The notes under the pieces are model-generated. The model was not told the origin of the DNA. It was given only the letters and a program-made list of their open reading frames with translations, and did no database searches. From NCBI GenBank assembly GCA_022559985.1, contig JAFJTR010000010.1, forward strand, positions 124,001 to 188,000: 64,000 nucleotides of DNA, in the 5' to 3' direction. This document shows, piece after piece, positions 1-10,236 of the stretch. A program made the position numbers and the translations under genes. Positions within the stretch are counted from its first letter, which is position 1; each line of letters opens with the position of its first letter. Origin of the DNA: Parastagonospora avenae f. sp. tritici 18332-5. Its lineage: Eukaryota; Ascomycota; Dothideomycetes; Pleosporales; Phaeosphaeriaceae.

Positions 1-577
1 CTGGATATTATCGGGTGAGTGAGATGCGTTGCCTCTGGGCGGGCTGGGCTGATTAATTGGTTTAGTTCAGGAAAATGTCGTGTGGGTTTGCTTGCTAGAT
101 TACTTGCTATGAGCGAACTTCGGCTACGTCGAAGCAAGCGGCGTGTTTGTGGATGGCTCAAACAGCATTCAACGGCGCTTGTTTGGCTCTTTGTCCCTCG
201 GCCCAACGGATTTGTAGAAGTCGTTCACAAAGCGAATCGAGATTCGTGAGTATGCTAGTTCTATAGACCAATAGATCCGTATGCACCTCCCCATTTTGAG
301 CATCACCTCAACAACATTGCTTGTAAACCATAGAGAGAAACGGAGAGATGGACCCGTTCCTTTTCAGCAGCCCAATTTCTTGTCTATGACTGCGACGAAC
401 AAAACGAGTCGTGTCATTCACTGCTAGTCTTCAACGTCAGCAGTCGTGACTTCAGGAACCAACTCTATCACTCATCAGCAAATATAACCACAGCCGTCAT
501 GGTGTATAATCCACCAAGCAGCAGCATCTTCCTCCCTATAACTCTCAAACTTGCTTGTGCAACATCACTTCCAGACA
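1..577. other. Upstream stretch without a supported gene
   Basis: No convincing coding region. A short open frame at 19-249 has no recognisable domain. An ATG at 499 lies upstream of the secreted-protein start at 578 in a different frame and may be an upstream start in the 5' leader. The left edge could hold the tail of a gene outside the window, but nothing identifies it. Confidence 0.4.
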
Positions 578-1190
578 ATGATCTTGCCCACCCACCCCTT
601 CGCAATGATACTCTCCGCACTTCTCTTCCTCAACCACGGCCCCCTCAGCTCCGCCGCTCCTACACACCGATCCCCCACCGGACCTCTAGATTCCTGCACA
701 TGTACTCCTCCCCCTCTCCCTCTCCCCCTCTCCTTCTCCCCCTCTCCTTCTCCCCCTCGCCCTCCTTGCTAACTCCCAAGTCCACCTCCAACTCTTCCAC
801 GAATGCGCCTACACACCCGTTGAATCCTGGCACACGCGCGTCCTTGCCTACATCTCCTCCATCCACGACACCCCGCGTAACGCCACGCGCCCATATCCCA
901 CTGGCGCCGGGCGCATCGACCTCGGCGGCGCATCCATCGGCGGGATAGGACCTGGCCTGACGATCCGATACGGTCCGGACGGGAATGTGTACTTTACACA
1001 TGGGAATGCGACGAGGAGTACGGTGACGGTGGCGGATGGGAAGGAGAAGGGGTATTGTGTGTGGAATAAGGCGTGGGCGAGGAATTGGGATATGAAATGT
1101 GAGGGAACGTCGCCGGAGGGGTTTAGGGTGAGTTTTGCGCATGTGGAGAGAGTGAGGGATTCAGCTGACGAAGTGGTGGTAGTATTATGA
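578..1190 (+). CDS. Small secreted four-cysteine protein (hypothetical)
   Basis: Predicted two exons, 578-701 and 781-1190, giving about 177 residues. The intron 702-780 starts with GTACTC, contains a long C/T tract, and ends with a clean branch-type GCTAAC at 768-773 followed by AG. Splicing it joins two otherwise unconnected frames exactly. ATG 578 is chosen because it is the first in frame and has A at -3; 605 is an alternative. The N-terminus has a hydrophobic stretch (ILSALLFL) ending near SSAAP, which fits a signal peptide. The mature part carries four cysteines, in DSC, HEC, YCV and KCE, enough for two disulphides. I recognise no family. Inference: an apoplastic or wall protein, possibly effector-like. 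The unusual donor makes the splice the main uncertainty. Confidence 0.6.
713..764 (+). repeat. Pyrimidine (CCCTCT-like) tract inside an intron
   Basis: Almost pure C/T run of about 50 nt with repeated CTCTCC/CCCTCT units, lying just before the GCTAAC branch-like site of the secreted-protein intron. It probably acts as an expanded polypyrimidine tract. As a simple repeat it is prone to length change. Confidence 0.7.
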
Positions 1191-2010
1191 GATGGATTGT
1201 GGGTTTGAGTGTTAGAGATGGGGGCGTGGGGATGTGGCTGAGGTTATACGAGGTAGGTATCTTGGGATTGGGAAATACAGTAGATGTGTGAGACGAGGCT
1301 ACAAGATGTTAAATCTACGCCGATGCGAGAAGGATATGCTCAGTATTGTCCCGTAGGCGGAATGGTCGTTGTGCTGGACATCGTTTTTTTAGGCTCGACC
1401 GCATAATACTGCGGTCTTAGATCAAGTTTGCAGAAACTCTCATAAGGAGAAGCGGTCTGATTTAGACTAATGAGATCCTCATCTCTCTTCCTGAGTTTTG
1501 CGTCACAGCCGTTGTAAGTCTTCCGAGGTCCTTGCTTGACGTGCAGTCGCAAACTTGAAGCAGGGGCGATCGTCTACAATGTTCAACTGCGCACCATCCC
1601 TTTGCAATCATTTCCATCACTCGAAGCTGATATTCCAATGTGCGAGAGTATTGGATCGTTGGAGAAGGTGTTGTGGAGGGATGCTGAATTGTCGCGGTTC
1701 TGGAGTACTTCCTTTTCCTTGTACCACGTAGCAACATTTTCATGTCTCCACTGCTGTACCACACAGTCCCCAACCTCTCTGTTTACTGCGCAGAACACAC
1801 AATCTCTGATTTACTATATATATTGCTCATAGCTACATACAATAACAACTCAGTTGAATCCTCAATTCCCTGCGCACTGCTTGCACTCACTGCGACATGA
1901 ATACGTTACATCAAGTGTGGTGCGTGCACATCGGCGCAATGTCGGACAAATCTCAGTCAGACGCGCTGGACCCACCTCCACTCCTTCACCACAAATGGCT
2001 TGCTACATGA
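1191..2010. other. Intergenic, no gene seen
   Basis: Separates the secreted-protein gene from the Zn2Cys6 regulator. Short open frames on both strands (for example 1536-1832) lack domains, signal peptides or plausible splice partners. It presumably holds the regulator's promoter. Confidence 0.5.
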
Positions 2011-4313
2011 ATGGAGTATAAGAGGGCTGCCGGGAGAGACTCGCTTTCTGTTCGTCATACCTCACCAACGAGAAGTCACATATGCTGATGTTCGCTACAG
2101 TGCGCACGTTGCAGAGCGAAAAAGCTCAAGGTCAGTCATCGCGCGTCACTGTGCCTCGTACCGGCTGACCACAGGACAGTGCTCGAAAGAAACACCAACA
2201 TGTAGCTCATGTGCCCACAGCGGCTCGCCATGTCATTACAGTGGACGAATTGTGCGATCTCCGCTTACTCGAGCGTGTGCAAACTCCATATGGCACACAA
2301 ATGCGTCTCTAATTGTTGTCAAGATATCTATCGAGTGTAGAGCAGCGTTCAGCAAAATTGGAGAATCTGCTCTCGCAACTCTTGCCCGGTATCAACATCG
2401 ATGATGTCCTCTCGTCTCCAGAGCTCGCGAAGGCTACATTGCCTGCTGGCGGACCTTCTTCAACCGCACCGCCCTCATCCACTCCAAACCTAGAGGATGA
2501 CATTCGTGCGCAAACATCCGAGCCAGTTCTCCCCGAAGCTGTTCCAATTAACGCAGATGGTTTCAACTGGCAGGAAGAGAACGTGAACGTGGACAGATTG
2601 ACTGATGGCATGGCCGCTCTCTCGGTAGAGCCAACTGGTGTAGGCTATCTCGGTACGAATTCGTTATGCTTCCGTTATGCCCTGATATTGATGTACTTGC
2701 AGGTTCAACTTCCGGGGTTGTTTTCCTGCGATGCTTGTTGGACTGGGCGGGCTTTCTGCATCAATCTCAAGCCCTAGGGATGCCCCAGCAAACACCGAGA
2801 CCGATTGTCTTCAATGGTGCTCTGGCATCATCGCAAATTTCCCATGCCGCACTAGCTACACAGCTGTCTTCGACGCTCATTGACGCGTACTTCCACGACT
2901 ATCATGTCTGCTATCCATTTGTGCATGAAGCGACCTTCCGAGCACAATATCACGAAATTGTTGCTCGTCCGCCCCAAAGATCTTGGGATATGCTGTATCA
3001 TGCAATTCTGGCAATTGGAGCATGGAGTTTGAACAAAGATCACGTTGGCCTGGAAGACTATCTGTACCGAAAGGCGCTCACTCTCGGACAACATGATTCC
3101 GTCTTCGAAGCTGCTGACCTCACAACAGTACAAGCGCTGGTGCTTCTGAGTAACCTTAGTCAAAAGCGGAATAGCCCTAATACAGGCTGGAATCTGCTAG
3201 GACTTGCTGTCCGCACCGCTCTGAGTCTTGCTCTACATCGCGAGCTGCCTCACTGGAACATTAGCCTCCTCGATCGCGAGATTAGACGAAGAGTATGGTG
3301 GGGCCTGTTCATATTCGACAGTGGAGCATCGACCACGTTCGGAAGAGCGATAATGCTGCCAGATCACGACGCTATGAACGTCCATGCAGTTTTGAACGTC
3401 GAGGACTCGGTAGCTTGCTCCATTCCTATCTGCACGTGGAGGCTTGACTGACTTTGCTAGTCGCTTACCCCAAGGACTAAGGGCCTGCCTCAGGAATTAG
3501 AGGAGCCGACCTCTTATTCTTCTCTAAAGACACAGAGCGATTTTCATCGGCACACAAACCATATCTGTAATCGCCTGCTCGCTGATCCTGGACTATCGGC
3601 AGGAGCTGCACTTTCGATCGGTACTTCTATGGAATCATGGGCTCGCAGCCTGCCGACATACTTTCAGCTTAATGCTCAGATTTTGTGCCATTTCCGGTGG
3701 TACCTGTTTGCCAGAGCTCGACTCTGGTGGCGATACTGGAATTTGAAGATAATCGTCTTTCGGCACGTTCTGCTACGACAAGCCATTGCAGTCCGCGGAC
3801 AACTTCCGGATCCTGCGACATCGTTTGAACAGGAAGAATGTAAGCGCATATGTGTAGAAGCTGCACATTCTACCATTGTATCGATCTGCGAGTACTCGTC
3901 ACAGGAAATGACACGCCTGGAAGGGTGGTATGCCACGTAAGTACAAAAGCACCGGGCAAAAGCTGTACGTCTTATAGACAACTAATTAGACGTTCAGATA
4001 TTTCCTTTTCCATTCAGCCCTCATAATAATCCTTTGCGTCGTAAGCTTCCCACATGCTACTGTAATAAACGAGTGGCTTGAGGATATCCGTATGGCCCGA
4101 GACGCTTTCAGACGAAACCTCAGCGAAGACTCATTATCAGCACGTTGTGTTGCTATCTTGGATCAGATCGTCACCGACGACGGGAACAACGATAACATGT
4201 TTGGGAATATCCAGCTGAACGAGGGCGCTTTGAACACATTTCCATGGTCGGCTGAAACCAACGAGCTGTTTAGCTCTTTCGATTGGGACCTCAGCTCCAA
4301 TACATTTCAATGA
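2011..4313 (+). CDS. Zn2Cys6 fungal transcription factor (Gal4-like cluster, Fungal_trans domain)
   Basis: Seven exons: 2011-2049, 2101-2130, 2180-2274, 2324-2652, 2703-3409, 3461-3936, 3998-4313; 663 residues. Introns are 49-51 nt, the last 61 nt, and every junction keeps frame. The start is set by a small first exon (MEYKRAAGRDSLS) joined through a GTTCGT donor. The zinc cluster is C14-x2-C17-x6-C24-x6-C31-x2-C34-x6-C41, assembled from exons 2 and 3. A coiled-coil-like linker (SSVEQRSAKLENLL) follows. From about residue 220 the protein matches the fungal regulator middle-homology domain (DAYFHDYHVCYPFVHEA, then LHRELPHW and RRRVWWGLFIFD). It should act as a nuclear sequence-specific regulator. 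It is convergent with the kinase (34-bp gap) and close to a sugar transporter, so it may be a local pathway regulator (inference). The target is not evident from sequence. Confidence 0.88.
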
Positions 4314-4347
4314 CACCCAGCGGCTTATAGAAGAAGCGGCACCCGCC

Positions 4348-5157
4348 TCAATTCTCAATTACCACGTCTGGTTTGATCAACATCGATCGTATCATCGCAC
4401 CGTTGGGAATGTCATTTTCGTTTGCTCTCTGCACCGCAGCTTGCATCGAATCTTCGATACCTGCCGTAAGGTGGCGTTCTGCGAGGCGATCTCGCACAGT
4501 ATTGACGGGAGCATCAACGAACCACCTGTGATGTGTCAGCGTGTGTCATTTGGCGCAAGACAGATCTGCGTACCTTTCTGCGCAGCTGGTAGCGATCTCA
4601 TCCCAAGGGCTGAGGTCCAGCAATGTATAGTTGCCCTCAACAACGATCATACGAGTCTGGGAAGATACTGAGATCGCGTTTGGAGACGGATCCTTGGTCG
4701 CGTGATCGAAACTTGGTGCATGTATGATGAGCTCAGGCTCTGCAGGCGTTGTCACGGGTATGGTTTTCAACTTAGTGACCAGTTGGACGAAAGCTTCGAC
4801 ATCAAAGGTGAACGGTGCACCACGTCTACGAAATGCTGTATCCGCATCTTCAAACGTTGACAAGACTGCGTTTGAATAATGGAAACCATCCTGAACATGA
4901 AATGAGCAGGTCGCATATAAAGGCGTCCGAATGTATCTCACCATTGGTACAACTGAGACATCTTGGATGCCTTGCAGAGCTAGCTCGGCTATGAGCGCAT
5001 TCGATATTGTCGACTTTCCCGATCCCGGCACACCTGCCAGTGCAACTAAGATGCGCTGACGAGGGTTTGATGCTTGGCTTATTAGGAGCTTTTCAACACG
5101 CTTTACCAGATCAAGAATAGTGTCGTGCAAGGTATCCACAGCCAAGGGTTTGGTCAT
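4348..5157 (-). CDS. P-loop kinase of the uridine kinase/phosphoribulokinase superfamily
   Basis: Three exons on the minus strand: 5157-4942, 4890-4574, 4525-4348; introns 4891-4941 (51 nt) and 4526-4573 (48 nt); 236 residues. Walker A is GVPGSGKST at about residue 43. The first splice restores VVPMDGFHYSNAVLSTF, the acceptor-side signature of this superfamily. The second splice restores RWFVDAP...RDRLAERH and NENDIPNG, the usual C-terminal lid and arginine region. The family includes uridine and pantothenate kinases and the kinases found beside some bacterial fructose transporters. The substrate cannot be assigned here. The first intron is a multiple of three without a stop, so retention would insert 17 residues. 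The divergent sugar transporter next door suggests a sugar or nucleoside substrate (inference). Confidence 0.85.
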
Positions 5158-5633
5158 CGTGTCTGAGCAACCAAAGTAAGAAAGAATGGCAAGAAGAACA
5201 TGTTACAAGAGTCAAAAGTGCAATACAAGCAGTCTTCATAGAAAGACTTTCGTGCTAGGGATAGTGCACTAGTCGCAGACTCCGAAGAAGATGTGATGGG
5301 ATTCTGCGAGCCATTCTAGTGGAGTCCGGACGACTGTCGCCCGATTGCAGAACATGCAGATGCCCCATATATTGGAATGACATGGGAACGGGGTAACGTC
5401 ACGAGTAACATTGCGGGGACTCCACAATACACTTGAGAATTGCTTCGCACGACACGAACCAGCTTCCCTCGTTGGATCGGACGACAGCACTCCGGTTTGC
5501 CTGACTCGTAGTTTTTGCATGATGCGCGAAATTTATCGCGAAGTGGTTGTATAAGTTACATCAGTCTCCGCTTCTTTTTCTCCATATCTCGCTTGTTGTA
5601 CTGCCTCAAGCACAAAGTCAGACTTGCTGCAAT
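5158..5633. promoter_or_regulatory. Shared divergent promoter between kinase and sugar transporter
   Basis: 476 bp between the two divergent start codons. A TATAAG at 5550-5555 lies 84 bp before the transporter ATG. The stretch has no coding signal of its own, so the pair could be co-regulated from here (inference). Confidence 0.45.
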
Positions 5634-7564
5634 ATGGCTTCCGACCTTCAAGTCGGCACTGGCCTGGGCAGCCCACAGAAGAAGGGCTTGTACAAGGAGT
5701 TGCACCAGAACCCGTACCTTCTTGGTCTATCAGCTGTGAGTTTTATGCGTCTTCTTGTACCACTGTATGGCATCCGCTCACCATTGCGCAGTTTGCCTCG
5801 CTTGGTGGCTTCCTGTTCGGCTATGACCAAGGTGTGGTATCTGGAGTCTTGACCATGGAGAGCTTCGCAGCAGCTTTTCCCCGCATTTCATACGACAGCT
5901 CGTTCAAAGGGTGGTTCGTCTCATCTCTTCTATTAGCAGCATGGTTGGGATCCCTCGTCAATGGCCCCGTCGCAGATCGCTTCGGTCGGAAAGGTTCTAT
6001 CATGATTGCCGTCGTCATCTTCACAATTGGTTCCGCGCTGCAAGCTGGTGCAATCAATATTGAAATAGCTTTTGCTGGTGCGTACACGCAAGAGCGAACT
6101 GGACTACACTAACTCTAAATAGGACGCGCTATTGCTGGCTTCGCCGTTGGAATGTTAACGATGATTGTTCCCATGTACATGAGCGAAGTTTCCACCGCCG
6201 GTATCCGAGGAACACTGGTCGTCCTACAGCAGCTTTCAATCACTCTTGGTATCCTAGTGTCGTACTGGCTCGAGTACGGGACACAATACATAGGGGGTAC
6301 ACGATGCGCACCAGATATCCCCTACACTGGTGGCACCACGGATGAACCAGCTTTCGATGCGCGCACGGATGTAGGTCCGAACGGCTGTACCGGCCAGTCC
6401 GACGCATCATGGCGCATACCATTTGCACTGCAAATCTTCCCCGGTCTCGTGCTTGGCATTGGCATGATTTTCTTCCCAGAGAGCCCTCGGTACTATTGCA
6501 TGCGCGATGACGACGAAGCCGGCGTTCGAGCTCTTGCCAAAGTTCGTCAAACAAGACCTGATGACGAGCTGCTTCAGAAAGAATACCTTGCTATCAAGGC
6601 GGAGGTAATTTTCGAACAGCAGTATGCGCGCGAAAAGTTCCCTGGTAAATCTGGCGTGTCGCTCTATTTGGCTGGATACTCGACCCTCTTTTCGACTTGG
6701 CCATCATTCAGACGTACAGCGATCGGTTGCTGCGTCATGTTCTTCCAGCAATTCATCGGCTGTAATGTATGTTAACAGGAGTGACCCTTCATGAGATCGA
6801 TACTGACTTGCAACATAGGCTATCATTTACTATGCCCCCACCATCTTCGGGCAGCTCGGTTTGTCCGGCAAGACGACTGGTTTGCTAGCTACTGGAGTGT
6901 ACGGAATCGTCAATGTAAGTCTCCATGAATGGTTTATTTCGTGACGATAGCTGATCGTCGTTCACAGACTCTCTCCACTCTTCCAGCACTGTTTTTGATT
7001 GACAAGATTGGTCGTCGTCCACTCCTCTTGTCTGGCGCTGCGGGCACCTTCATCTCCCTTTGCATAGTCGGTGGTGTTATTGGAGGCTACGGAAACACTC
7101 TGAAGGATCATCCTGCAGCTGGTTGGACGGGCATCGCCTTCGTCTACATATACGACGTCAACTTCTCGTACTCATGGGCTCCCATCGGATGGGTGTTACC
7201 ATCGGAGATCTACAATATCGGCAACCGTTCCAAGGCCATGTCGCTGACCACATCTTCGACATGGATGTGTAACTTTATCATCGGACTCGTCACGCCTGAC
7301 ATGCTCGAGACTATTGGCTACGGGACGTACCTCTTCTTCGCAGCTTTCGCGCTTATCGCGTTCTTCTTTACTTGGTTCTTGATACCGGAAACGAAGGGGA
7401 AAACACTGGAAGAGATGGATGCTGTGTTCAAAGACACCACGGCTCATGAAGAGAAGACGAGACTTTACAACATCGCGCAGAGCCTTGGCCTTGAGGAGGC
7501 TGAAAACTCCGCTTTCGACGAGAAGCCACATAAGTCTTTGCAGACAGAGACGACTGAGGTGTAG
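5634..7564 (+). CDS. MFS sugar transporter (Sugar_tr family, 12 TM)
   Basis: Five exons: 5634-5735, 5792-6077, 6123-6766, 6819-6914, 6968-7564; 574 residues, a normal length for the family. The N-terminal cytosolic stretch is followed by FLFGYDQGVVSG, then DRFGRKGS between TM2 and TM3, the SPRYY motif of the central loop, DKIGRRPLLL, and the C-terminal PETKGKTLEEMD. These are the diagnostic motifs of fungal hexose/quinate-type proton symporters. It should be a plasma-membrane carrier. The exact substrate is not readable from sequence. It is divergent from a P-loop kinase, with a Zn2Cys6 regulator beyond it, so it may belong to a small sugar-use unit (inference). Confidence 0.93.
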
Positions 7565-7639
7565 GTTTCCAATTCACGTTCTATTGTGTGAGAAATATTT
7601 GGGTGTTCCGCTCTTCTAGTTTGACCAACCCTGGTCGTA

Positions 7640-9277
7640 TTATTGGCTATACGGACTCTTCTTTCGAATACCAGGTCCAAACTTGTAGAATATCCATGGA
7701 ATTGGCACCATAACCAAGCAAACGAAAGCTAGAAGCATCGTCGCCCATTGCACACCCAGCGCACCGTACATCTGGACAGTGAATAGCGGGAAACTAGCTC
7801 CCATGATGTAGCGCACCAAGCCGTTCGCAGCCATCGCAGATGCGCCGCTCATTGGTCCATACACGTCGAGCATGTAAAGTGCTGCAGAGATGAAGACAGT
7901 GACATTGCCAAAGGCGAAGGGGACGCCAGCAAGTACTGGCACGATCCAATGAATGGAGGGTTTTGCTGTGAAGGCGAACCAAATGAGTCTATCGAATGAT
8001 TAGCACATGAATCGCGGGTCTTTCAGCTCGCCTTCGCATCGAGGCACTCACCCAACAGGCAGACAGAGATCACCGATCATACCGATGTACAGTCTTTGCT
8101 CGGGTCCTCTTTCTATCGCACGCTCACCACCCTTGCGCATGATCTTTTGATACACTAGGAGATCTAGTAATACTGCACCTATCGCACCGAGTATGACACC
8201 AGCACCGATACCCAGGAATGTGAGACCGTACTGCGAAATACTGAACCCGTATTTTCCCATGAAGACTATCGGGTAGGCCTCGAAGAAGGCAAAGAGCACC
8301 GAAAAAGTGAACGCGTTGTAGATGGAGTACAAAAGTACAATCGGCTCAGACATGAGCATTTGAATCGGGCGGAAGAGAGTAATCGTGAGAAGCAGCTTTA
8401 TGGCTTCGCGTGGAGCCAGCTCGGGTTTTGGAGGCGGAAGACCCATGCGTAGTGCTCGCCTCTTGAGCAAGACATCACGATGCGTCTCTTGGGTTGGAAG
8501 AACGAGGATGTATGCGCCAAGAGCTAGGAATATGGTGCTCCACTGAGTCCATCGGTAACCAGTGAATGTAGCTGAAAAGCCTCCGATAACGGGACCAAGA
8601 CCTGAGCGCAACCATTAGTAATTTTTGTCTGCTGCAAAGTGTCAGGAAAACTTACAAGGACCGAGAAATGGTGCCATGACCACCAATGCGCCGCCAGGAG
8701 CCATCTGTCTAGGCTCGAACAAGTCCGCTACAGTGCCGGCTCCCACAGCAAGGCATGGGGCACCAGCTATCGCCGCGAGTGTGCGGCATACTAGCAAGCC
8801 TGCTAGGGAATCCGAAAGACCAGCACCGAGGATAAAGAGCACATACAAGGGCATAGAAACCTTGTATACAATCGCCCTGCCGCGAGTCTCGGAGATGGGT
8901 GCGGCAAGCAGGGGGCCAATGGCTAAACCCAGAACAAACAGCGAAAGAGGTAGGAGTGCCACCGTGTGCGATACATGGAACTTGTGTGCAATCGCGAATA
9001 CGCCAGGCGTAATCATGGAGGAGCCAGCAGTCACACTCAAGCAAAGCATGGAGACTGGAATGATGTGGCATGCTTTCTTCACTACATATCATCAGATCGG
9101 CCTTCTTTACGGATACGAACACATGGACTTACAAGAACTCCAGTTTCTTGGGTTGTCCTTATTCTCGGGCGCATCCCAATCTTTGGTGAAAGCCTTGATC
9201 TCGTCACAAAGCTCACTGGTAGAGGCATCTGACTCTTGAATCTGAACCTCGACATCTGGTAGTTTTTCAAATGCCAT
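7640..9277 (-). CDS. MFS multidrug/polyamine-type exporter (DHA1 family)
   Basis: Four exons on minus: 9277-9133, 9081-8656, 8601-8052, 7988-7640; introns of 51, 54 and 63 nt; 489 residues. The start follows from a short acidic N-terminal exon (MAFEKLPDVEVQ) ending in DNPRNWSS, the cytosolic signature just before TM1 in DHA1 drug:proton antiporters. Later features are PISETRGRA after TM2, the gating motif FLGPCLGPVIGGF in TM5, a long central loop with LPTQETH, and AGVPFAFGNVTVF in the C-terminal half. It should be a plasma-membrane exporter of small organic molecules. It is tail-to-tail with the sugar transporter (75-bp gap). A drug, polyamine or metabolite substrate cannot be chosen from sequence. 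Confidence 0.92.
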
Positions 9278-10236
9278 GGCGAGTATTGTTTGAAAGTATG
9301 CTTGGAAAAATATCTACGAAAGATCTATATATACTGATTACGACTCCATTCACCACTACAACACATAAACTGTCGACCATGGAGACGCCGATATGCAAAT
9401 GTCGCTTGCATACACCCATGCAGCCTTCAAGCGAGAAGAGGCATGGACAGTACCTTGTCTGGGTCTCAGCCTCGAATTCTAGATCCCATAGCGCCTCTGC
9501 ATGGCCGAAAACATACTAGCGTGATACTTATGGTCGTCCAACGCACCAGCAAATCTGCTTTTGGCCTGAGGATGAACACCGCGATTGGTTGCGATAAGAA
9601 TCAGCGCTAACGAAAAGCTTGTCTAACTCTATACTATAAAGCGGTGCAAGCCACGTGGTTGCTATGTGTATCTTTGAGCTGAAATCTCCTGATGCAGAGT
9701 CGCGTTGCATGTGGCTTCGCGCCACGGTGCCGATGTGGCGGAGCTGAAGCCTCACACATCAACCTCTCACAATACTTCGCGATCCTCTTTTTAGCTAGAG
9801 CCTCTACAAACACGATATCTTCAGCTGAAAATCGGGAGAATAGATAAGGTTGAACATGCTGCTTCTTTCGGCGAGAGCGCATGTCGATATGCCAGGCGCC
9901 ATGGCGCCTTGAAATGGGTTGCACTTCATTGTCGGTAATACCGACCAAGACGTTAGCATCGCGAAAGCCGCACCTCGCGCATCAAACTTGTAGGTATGTT
10001 CAGGAGTCGTTATCTGGTGGCGCATGATCTGGGCCAGTGTCGCAGACCTCTCTTCAGCTTCGTCGCTGTGGCTGGTACAGCAACAAAACGAACACTGCAG
10101 TGCCTTTGAAATCGCAAACAACCCTTTATATATCACTCAGCCTCGTTCAAGCTGAATGAAACTACTTGGATATTTCAGCGTTCATAATCACTGCCATTTC
10201 GTTAAGGCCCTGCACATCCTCTTTTTTAACCACATC
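9278..10236. promoter_or_regulatory. Divergent intergenic region with two TATA-like boxes
   Basis: Holds promoters for the exporter (minus) and the lipase-like gene (plus). TATATATA at 9326-9333 lies 49 bp upstream of the exporter ATG. TTTATATAT at 10125-10133 would place transcription start near 10155-10165, downstream of an early in-frame ATG at 10156. This favours 10237 as the lipase start. Short open frames between 9528 and 10136 show no family features. Confidence 0.5.

Noticed and set aside
1995..2015. Alternative start of the Zn2Cys6 regulator at ATG 1995 with an 85-nt intron
   Set aside because: The GTATAA donor and intron size are atypical. ATG 2011 with a 51-nt GTTCGT intron matches the other introns and gives a more usual basic N-terminus.
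8625..9239. 204-residue plus-strand open frame
   Set aside because: It lies exactly antisense to the exporter exons, whose motifs and splices are clear. The plus frame has no domain.
9804..10136. 110-residue minus open frame in the exporter-lipase gap
   Set aside because: It overlaps the probable lipase promoter with its TATA-like box and has no family features.
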